A stretch of DNA of 64,000 nucleotides from Phoma sp. XZ068 (taxonomy: Eukaryota > Ascomycota > Dothideomycetes > Pleosporales > Didymellaceae): contig RBKR01000013.1 in assembly GCA_004835665.1 (NCBI GenBank), positions 310,001-374,000 on the forward strand. The letters run 5' to 3'. Numbering within the stretch: position 1 is the first letter of the stretch; each line of letters begins with the position of its first letter. Shown here one piece after another: positions 56,535 through 64,000 of the stretch. Position numbers and translations under genes: made by a program. The notes beneath the pieces were generated by a model. It saw nothing but the letters and a program-made list of their open reading frames with translations. It was not told where the DNA came from and did not search any database.

Positions 56535-58121
56535 GATGCAGATTGTGTATTGAATCTTTATCAAACAAAATAAGTTGACAATGATCGTAAGACCTTCAAG
56601 GTCATGGAAAGAGCGGATTAGAGGAAAAGGGTTGAAGAGAAGGACTGCGAAGTACTCGTAATGAACGTAGTAGAGAATGAATGTGCCAAATGAATATCAA
56701 ACTTGGTGACACTGAAGAAGTACTTTGTATACAGCAAGAGCGGCCTCATCTGAGGCCTTGAGACCGTCAGACTCATAGGATCTCCGCCATCAGCCATCCG
56801 CACTGCCAAGGGTAAAATGGACATTCGAGGTCCGTAGTGCTTGAAGTCCACTGCTGGGTCAGCGACACTGACTGTGTTGAACATTGTACGTGTGCGTAAG
56901 AAGCGGACACATTCGAGGTTCCGTACCCCGAGCCCAACGCCTCTATTCTTACTCCATCTCTTTCAGGCAAATCTAACATCGTCCAACTCAGCGGGATTCA
57001 ACACAAAGGTCGATGTGAAATCTCAAGGACGTAAAGGTATGGCTGAAGTCCGGGGAGAGGTGGGTATACTCCAGAGACAAGCAATCCAATCGTCACCTGC
57101 TGGAATGGGTTGTGGTTGTGGGTGTTTGACCTGCACTAAGCATCCCAGAATAGCGCAGGTGGGCCTTCGGGGTTCAATGTGAGACGTAAGGCAACCAGCA
57201 ATCACCACGAAGTGTGTGGGGAATTCGCATTAGGTGTCTCTTGAGCCTGAAAACACTTGCACATGGTTGGTTCAATGCTGCCGCTGCCGCCAAAGCTGTG
57301 TTGACATACATGCTTGTGAGGGTGGTGAGTAGAGGTGCGGCGAGGTGGAAGGCGCAGGCATGGTCGCCGTTCGGCGCCTCTCAGCCACGCTACGGCATAG
57401 CGCATCTAACGGTCCTTCTCACCGCTACACAATATTCTGAACGTCCTCAAGTGCACCGTAATGGTGCTAACTAATCTCTACGAGCAATTTCGTTACCTCG
57501 CATGCGATTTGCGCAGCATCGACACCGTAAGCAACAACGCGGGGTGGAAATGAGCGTCTCACAGCCATCCGCGTCCAACAGCGTGTAATCCCTTCGCAAT
57601 GCAATGTATCAACACTCCTGCGTCCCGAAAGCCTGGAGATTACTTGTTTGATCCTGCCAGGCGGCATGGCTTATTGATATTTGTTTTGCGAATATGCAGC
57701 CTTGCAACAAGGCAGCCTCGTCTTGTACCCGCTCACTTTTGTACGGCGCGGGCATTGGCGCAGCGCACATCCCAGCAGCGACCCTAGCTATATTTCCAGT
57801 TTTGGACTCCGGGCTATGTAATGTACTGTTTGACTCGTGCATAGGTACGCTCGGGGTTGGGTCAGGTAGGTACGCCTCTGATGTGGCGTTTCACAACTCC
57901 GTGCAGGCTCAGACAACTTCATCCCCAGGGGGCGGCGTAGTAGAGCGCTTGGATCATGCACCAAAGTTGAGCGTCTGGAGAAGTTGCCGACGCTGTATAA
58001 GATTCAAACTGAGGCCTGGTAAGGTCATCAGCCCTCAAGTCTCATTCCTACTGCTCCAAAACTACGATCGCCGTTGCAGTCCCCAATAAGTTGAACTTCT
58101 CATCTCCATCCATTCTTCAAC
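56535..58121. other. Intergenic region
   Basis: 1.6 kb between two divergent secreted/surface protein genes. An 88-codon minus frame (56618-56884) and a 131-codon plus frame (57694-58089) show no motif. A short stretch at about 57649-57660 resembles the start of 18S rRNA but is an isolated match. Nothing else is supported. Confidence 0.5.
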
Positions 58122-58959
58122 ATGCGTTCCTCCACAGTCGTCGCCCTTTTCGCAGGCTCAGCTGCCGCACAATCGACTGCGGTAGTCTTGAACCCGCTGA
58201 TGCCAGCGTCCACCCTTACTGTGATTGGATCCAGCTCGGGCACCACCACATATGTCAACTCGTGCTCTGATGCCGGCATTCCTGCTTCCTACCTCTCCTC
58301 GTTAACAGCAGGTAAACCATCTTCCCAGCCTGACATCTTAGATTGCATACTGACTTTTAGCAGCAACATCTGGCTCGGCGGGGGCTTCTTCAAAGGCCTC
58401 TGTGGCCTCCTCTGCTGTGCGCTCAGCAGCTGGTACCCATATTCTGACACCAATCTCAGCACCATCGACGACCGCTGCTGCACGTCTCCGTCGTCAGGAG
58501 GATGGCTTGTTCGGTGGATTCTGTGAGCCGATCACCCTCAAGCAGGGTTCCTCGTCCATGGAACTTCACTTGGAGGACCCCACAAAGAATGTCTGGACCG
58601 CCGACATGAAGTGTGCTTGGAAGGGTGAACTCACGGCTGCCGACCTGACTTGTACTGCTACCATAGGCGGAGCTTTCGCAACGCTCAACGAAATTGATGG
58701 AGTTACAACGGAGGTCATCAAGGCGAGCGAGATTGCTCAAGCCTCAATGCTCCAGACTGTCAGTGTGGTTCAGCCTGCATCCAACTCAGCGTCCGCAACA
58801 GCATCTGGAACTCAGTCGGGCTCTCCTAACGCTACGGCCTCTGGAACTGGTGCTCCTGCTCAGGGTTCTGGTGCTGCTGCTGGAGGTCCAATGCCCAAGG
58901 CCGCGATGGCTTTCGTTGGTGGTGCCGCTGCTGTATTCGCTGCCGCGCTTGCCTTGTAA
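58122..58959 (+). CDS. GPI-anchored Ser/Ala-rich cell-surface protein
   Basis: Two exons, 58122-58311 and 58364-58959, give 261 aa. A signal peptide (MRSSTVVALFAGSAAAQS) and a hydrophobic C-terminal tail (AAMAFVGGAAAVFAAALAL) after a Gly/Ser/Ala-rich stretch suggest a GPI anchor. The mature part has a few Cys (NSCSDAG, GGFCEPI, MKCAWKG, LTCTAT) around a small folded domain, flanked by Ser/Thr/Ala-rich spacers likely to be O-glycosylated. A KR-like LRRQE site lies before the second half. The intron acceptor is a NAGNAG (TTTTAGCAG), so forms of 261 and 262 residues differing by one Ala are possible. Proteins of this type are common in fungal walls and of unknown individual function. Confidence 0.82.
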
Positions 58960-59705
58960 GCGCTAGCTTGGTGAGGATTCTTCTTTTGATGGGGCCACGG
59001 AGGTGGTGTTGCATTGTCAGATCATAGACACATTTGTCGTGTCTTCGGCATTGTTTCGCGGTTGGACATGACTCGCTAGCTCTCATTTCTGCAGCCGCTT
59101 CTCTTCACATGGGTTTGGGGCTACGTCTTGCTGTCTATTAAAACAACTAATTCAACTGTACTGTTTTCTCATATTTATCGCGCATCAGATGGTAATTTAA
59201 GTGCTCACATCACTCCTGTAGTGCGTTCAGCGGCGTCTTTGCAGCAATTTAATTCGACGTTGTGGGTCCACTCCGCACTCGGATCCGGGGTTGTTGGGGT
59301 CGTTGCAGGTGGAGCCAAGCACAAGTCCATCACAAGCTTGCCCAGAAATTCCTGGAGAACCATCGAACGTTGCAGGGTCGCCAAGCGTTCGCATGTGACA
59401 TACGTCATCCTCTCATGACAGAGCTACCTCCATGCGGGAATATGCGTGCCTATCGGGCGATAATGCTCCAATTACCGGTGAGCCTCACGCCGTCCATGCC
59501 GCTGCAACAACAACGGACAAGGATGAAAGGGAAGGCATTCAACCCTCGGACCAAGTCTCTCCGCAAAGTACCCACTCTAATGCTTGGTGGGGGACTATAT
59601 AATCTTCGCACAAGAGCCCAGAGTCGACCAAGAGGCCCCACTGACCCAGCAAGATCTTGTCAACTTCTTGTCAACCGCCAAGCTTACTGCTAAGCACTGC
59701 CAGCC
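58960..59705. other. Spacer upstream of the MFS transporter
   Basis: 746 bp; no gene recognised. It holds the GPI-protein 3' UTR and the transporter promoter (TATA-like ACTATATAATC near 59595). Confidence 0.6.
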
Positions 59706-61777
59706 ATGGCTGACGCGAAGGAATTCAAAGCTGCCAACCCAGGTACACCTACCTACAACGAGAAGATCGAGGACTCTACTGCACAGCACGATGAAATTCC
59801 TGAGGATACTGGTCGCCGCAAGTCGGTCGCTCTCAACATCGTTGAGAATCCTTTAAAGGCATGCGCTTCATCTTGCGCCCAGCAACTTGGTAGGATCACG
59901 TGCTAACGGTACCCAGCGCAAATCGCACGAACAAACTACCTCTGACGCCAGAGAGTGGGCGGAGGCTCATGGCATGCAGGAGCATGCGTCTCTCTTTGGC
60001 AGGGCTGCTTTGGTCGCACGAGATCCAGAGCGCTTCGAAAATATCGTCGAACTAGAGGCCGATGAACGCGAGGCCCTGATCTATGAGCGCGACCACAAGT
60101 GGCACGGCTCGAAAATGCTGTGGTACTCGATATCACTCTGCGCTGTGGGAGCTGCTACACAAGGATGGGATCAGGTCAGGATAGTCCAATGTTTGTAGCC
60201 AAACATACTAACAACGGCTAGACTGGTTCGAACGGTGCCAACTTGTCGTTTCCCCAGGAGTTTGGTATCCACGAAGGCGCGAAGAACGAGTGGATCGTCG
60301 GTCTGATCAACGCCATAATCTTCTTAACCGCTGGTCTCATAGGTGCCTTCATCGTCGATCCGCTCAACCACTACTTCGGCCGCCGTGGTGAGATCTTCAT
60401 CACCGCCTGCTGTCTTACTGCCACACCAATTGGATCTGCATGCGCTCAGTCATGGCAAGGGCTATTCGCTGCTCGCTTCATTATGGGTATTGGTATTGGA
60501 GCGAAGAACGCTACAGTCCCAATCTACAGCGCTGAGATGGCACCAGCTCGCATTCGCGGCGCTCTTGTCATGTTTTGGCAGCTGTGGGTCGTAGCAGGTA
60601 TCTTCTTGGGTTTCTGTGCAAATGTCATTGTTAAAGATACAGGCCGAATTGCTTGGAGATTGCAGCTGGGATCTGCGTTCATCCCGTCGTTGATTCTTGG
60701 TGTCGGCATCTTCTTCTGCCCAGAGGTGAGTGGCTTGACCCCAACTAACATTATGGTGAACATACTGAACTTCTATTCCAGTCTCCTAGATGGCTTATGA
60801 AGCACGGGAGGTACGCCGAGGGCTTCAAATCTATGGACAAGTTGCGTGCTCACAAGATTATTGCGGCTCGCGACTTCTACTATTCCAACGTCATCTACGC
60901 AGAAGAACTCCGCGTAGCTGGCGACAGCAATTACTTCACGCGCCTACGGGACTGCTTCACTGTCGCGCGAGTCCGCCGTGCCAACTACGGTGCTTCGACA
61001 GTGATGCTGGCTCAGCAGATGTGCGGAATTAACATCATCTCGTTCTATTCGTCGACAATCTTCACGAACGTTGGCTACACCACCGAGCAAGCCTTGTACG
61101 CCTCCCTGGGTTACGGTGCGATCCAGGTCGTCTTTACAATTCCTACACTTTTCCTTATCGATACCAAAGGCCGCCGAACACTGACGCTTATCACGTTCCC
61201 GCTAATGTGTGTTTTCCTGCTCGCTGCTGGTCTTTCCTTGTTGAAGACGACCGGCACTCGCGGCGAGCAGATTGGACCTGTGGTGCTCTTCGTCTACCTC
61301 TTCACCATTGCGTACTCGCTCGGCGAAGGCCCGGTTGCCTTCCAATACTCAGCCGAGGTGTTCCCCACAATCCACAGAGAGCAGGGTATGGCCTGGGCTG
61401 TCTGCATCAACAACACCTTCGCCGGTATCCTCAGTCTGACATTCCCGCGTATGCAGACCGTCATGACGCCAACGGGTGCTTTTGGCTTCTACGCTGGGCT
61501 GAATTTGGTCGCCTGGTTTATGATCTTCTGCTTTGTGCGAGAAACGAAGCAACTCGTGAGTAATTCTATCTTCTATCTCAAATTGTCGCTAATGTATCTT
61601 CAGACACTTGAGGAGATTGACCAGGTCTTTTCGGTTCCCACCAAGCAGTTCATCGGCTATGAGATCAAGATCTGGCTTCCGTATTTCATTAAGCGTCATA
61701 TTCTCCGCAAGAAGATTCTCAAGCCGCCGCCAATCATTGAAAAGGCCGAGAGCGTTGACTCCCTCCCGACGGCTTAG
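59706..61777 (+). CDS. MFS sugar transporter
   Basis: Five exons, 59706-59858, 59917-60174, 60222-60725, 60782-61555 and 61604-61777, give 620 aa. Sugar-porter signatures are present: HYFGRRGE in the loop after helix 2, RFIMGIGIGAKNATVPIYSAE, PESPRWLMKHGR (restored across the third junction), QQMCGINIISFYSS and DTKGRRTL. About twelve membrane helices span residues ~125-560. The N-terminal ~110 residues are a long hydrophilic cytosolic extension and the C-terminus is basic. The extended N-terminus is typical of a fungal subfamily whose members move hexoses, polyols or inositol; the substrate is not determinable here. The first intron uses a GC-AG boundary (AAG|GCATGC...CTAAC...CCCAG), which is needed to keep the frame. 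Confidence 0.9.
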
Positions 61778-62430
61778 GTGTGCATAGCCCGAGATGGGCA
61801 TGGTCGTGTGAGATGCGAAGTGCTATTCAGTTCGTTGGATAGACCGCAAAGCTATGAAGGGATTGTGGATTGTACTTGGAAGGAACAAGAATGCAGTTCT
61901 GTGCGTGGAACTGTAATGATACCTATACAAATAGTATGTTAACTCTTTACTTCGCTTCAGGCCTCCCACCTTGCCGTGCAGCCGGTTCTATTCACCGGTC
62001 CCAAAGTGTAACATCTGCCAAACTATTCGCCCACACTAGGGCAATGGAAATATGCTGCATTAAGTCATCTAGTTCACAGTCTGAACTCAGGTCTGCCTCG
62101 TCTTTGAGCATCTGACCTCGTGTAGCCCTGCCAAAGGCGGGATTGGCAGTGTGGCTCAGCACCGCCTCCACCAATATCCGTTCACTGCCCAACACCATAT
62201 TCAGCGGCTAGCGTTCCGACTACCGAGCACCACCATAGAACATCATGTTAAAGGCATCCTCTTCCCATTTTCACTTCTACGTGGTCAGACTTTCCTACAA
62301 CCTAGCAGCAAAGTCAAACTCATGCCTAAAATCGAACAATCGACATACGCACACGTGTCGGGCTATCGGTGAGCTCATTAGCTCTTACTATCTACACCTG
62401 GGATGTAGATGTGCAAACCGAACACGGAAA
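61778..62430. other. Spacer between transporter and small ORF
   Basis: 653 bp, transporter 3' UTR and unknown sequence; no gene supported. Confidence 0.55.
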
Positions 62431-62832
62431 ATGGGCGAACTATACCGCTCCCCCGAGGAGACCAAGGTGTCACCCAAACAGCGAGAACCATACTACATTC
62501 ACACCGCCAGCGGCCGCGAATCAGCCAGCCAGTCACGTGCAACTACAGTCAAACCGTCCACGCAGGAAGACACATTGTCCATCCAATCAGCCCCTCTCAT
62601 TAACCCCAAACACCCACCCGAGATCTGTCCACCAAGAACGTCGCGGTGGCAGAAACTCAAAGAGGAAAACGAAGAAAGGAAGCGTAGAGAGGTGGTACGG
62701 GTCAGCAATGATGAGATAGCTAAACTGACTGGAAGGGATCCGAGAGGGTTTAAGTTATGGGATGAGGAGCAGTGGACGGAGAGGCAGTACGATAGGGAAA
62801 TGAAAGAGGCGCGGATGTGTTGTATGATGTAA
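62431..62832 (+). CDS. Small charged protein ending CCMM, unknown function
   Basis: 133 aa from the ATG at 62431; the same frame is open further upstream to 62245 without support. The protein is hydrophilic with no signal peptide or membrane segment. The first half is Ser/Thr/Pro-rich (disordered), and the second half is helical and highly charged (RWQKLKEENEERKRREVVRV, DEEQWTERQYDREMKEA). The last four residues, CCMM, fit a CaaX-type prenylation motif with Met at the end (typical of farnesylation), and the extra Cys could be palmitoylated, so membrane attachment is possible. I do not recognise the family. An intron-containing or longer version cannot be excluded. Confidence 0.5.
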   Translation: MGELYRSPEETKVSPKQREPYYIHTASGRESASQSRATTVKPSTQEDTLSIQSAPLINPKHPPEICPPRTSRWQKLKEENEERKRREVVRVSNDEIAKLTGRDPRGFKLWDEEQWTERQYDREMKEARMCCMM

Positions 62833-63961
62833 TGCTGGCAGTGGAAGATAAGAAGTAGAGGGCGGATGAGTAACCTGGACAATGGTGTTCTTGGATGGTG
62901 ATTCATTTTCCTGTTATTTAGTGCTGATGGCAAGAAGAGCATTGTGTGTATACGCGCGGGTGGTGTGGTGTAGGGCGGAATCGAGTACGCTTCCTCGCCA
63001 AAGTTTCTGTCTCTCACATGTACCTACATTGGCCCAGTGTACTCTAGTCCCGACGGAATCACATATCGGTCGACTGTAAGGGTGAAATGAAGAACAGCTC
63101 AACCCCACACTGATACTCGTCTAGATCATTGAGCGGCGAAGCTCTGAGCATACCGAGTTTTTTTGTGGTTCATGGCGTGGGGGCCAGCAAATCCACCTGC
63201 TTGTACTATCATCGTAGGCTTCCCAATCAGAACGTTGTTCTGGTTTTGCACTGCGTCGGAGGGATTTAGTGTGGTCGTGGTGGTATCCGCAAACTGCTTT
63301 AATCGAACTACCAACATACATGCATCGCACTATTTGTGGACTCGTCAGCATTGCACATCTACCTAAACGAAACATCTGCATCATCAAAACGATACGAAGA
63401 TGAAAGTATAACGGCAGTGGTTGAGGTGCGTCAGTATGCGTGTTCAGGTTGTGGACTTGTGCGCAAAACGTCGTTCGTAGCCGGATCATACGCTGGAAGA
63501 TATGGTCAGGCAGACAATGAGGTATGCAGTAAGAGGACCTAAGTTTCATACCAATCCCTATGAGAGGTCAAGGTACGGTGGGTGGGCGGGACCCCACAAC
63601 GAAGTCTTCTGCTCTAGGCATTTTTGGTTTTGATCCTCTTGATACAAGACTGGAGGCAGCAGTTAGATCTATGGACAGCTTACTTAGTCTTCCTACCTTA
63701 CTGAAGAGCTCCAACGACCATACTGTCGGAAAGAAAGCGGTGTGCCAAGTTATGTGTATGTACCAAGGGCGCTTTTTTTGTTCGCCCGCCAAGCGCGAAT
63801 GCGGTGACATATCGATATGTTATCGGCTCGACCACATATTGTAATAATGAACCTAGCTTGTTCTTTCTCCTCCCTCTCTTTTTCTCTTCTTCTGTTTAAG
63901 TTGAGGACGTTCACCATTCTACTATTTGCACTTCGTGTCTCCGAGGGACCGTCGCACCGCA
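62833..63961. other. Right-end intergenic region
   Basis: 1.1 kb with only short overlapping frames (longest 142 codons, minus strand 63121-63549) and no motifs. No gene, tRNA or repeat is supported. Confidence 0.5.
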
Positions 63962-64000
63962 ATGGCATGCGCTGGGAGTTGTTGCGGATCTGGTCAGGCA
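63962..64000 (+). CDS. Possible start of a Cys-rich gene cut by the window edge
   Basis: An ATG at 63962 opens MACAGSCCGSGQA, running off the end of the window. Three Cys in 13 residues resembles the start of a small Cys-rich protein such as a metallothionein, but 13 codons are far too few to decide. Listed only so that the edge is checked. Confidence 0.2.
   Translation, partial: MACAGSCCGSGQA

Noticed and set aside
57645..57665. Short match to the 5' end of 18S rRNA (TTGATCCTGCCAG-like)
   Set aside because: Only about 14 bases match and the flanks do not continue as rRNA, so it is coincidental.
1..64000. CRISPR arrays, bacterial operons, phage or insertion sequences
   Set aside because: The window is fungal nuclear DNA with spliceosomal introns; no spaced repeats or transposase motifs were seen.

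Overview
This window is nuclear DNA from a filamentous ascomycete (Pezizomycotina). A dothideomycete is possible, but that placement is only an impression. The evidence is short introns (mostly 45-60 bp, GT-AG, with CTRAC-like branch sites), compact genes on both strands, and a set of typical fungal proteins (Mdm31, Pex10, an Msn2/Seb1-type zinc-finger factor, a Tsl1/Tps3-like trehalose complex subunit, an S28 peptidase, fungal GT2 and acyltransferase-3 proteins). Gene models were rebuilt by hand by joining reading frames across consensus splice sites. Each stated junction restores one continuous frame.

Layout. 0-2 kb: no gene seen. 2-14.3 kb is a housekeeping block: trehalose complex regulatory subunit (+), MDM31 (-), PNO1 (+, with a minisatellite in its intron), DPH6 (-) and a Msn2/Seb1-like stress factor (-). 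14.3-20.4 kb is a 6-kb gene-poor stretch. 20.4-28.4 kb: a thioredoxin-fold/PITH protein (-) that has lost its CxxC, a 68-codon ORF whose stop overlaps the start of a TUG/UBX gene (+), ribosomal protein eL36 (-), then a divergent pair, a thioesterase (-) and a 4CL-like acyl-CoA ligase (+), both ending in PTS1-like tripeptides. 28.6-32.0 kb: three tandem paralogues of a family I do not recognise. 32.4-35.7 kb: RPB11 (+), PEX10 (-) and tRNA-Lys(CTT) (+). 36.4-40.4 kb: a broken PEBP-like gene and an S28 serine peptidase.

40.6-49.4 kb looks like a surface-glycan module: a GH16-like/acyltransferase-3 fusion (-), a processive GT2 synthase (+) and a second acyltransferase-3-type membrane protein (+), followed by a CorA-like protein (-). 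52.8-62.8 kb is more accessory: a TauD-type dioxygenase (-), a secreted protein with an acidic Pro/Glu/Thr tail (-), a GPI-anchored Ser/Ala-rich protein (+), an MFS sugar transporter (+) and a small protein ending in CCMM.

Possible links between genes: the Seb1/Msn2-like factor and the trehalose subunit belong to the same stress circuit in yeast. The thioesterase, acyl-CoA ligase and Pex10 all point to the peroxisome. The GT2, GH16-acyltransferase and acyltransferase genes could together make and acylate an extracellular polysaccharide. The two most novel-looking items are the tandem three-gene family and the GT2/GH16-acyltransferase module.
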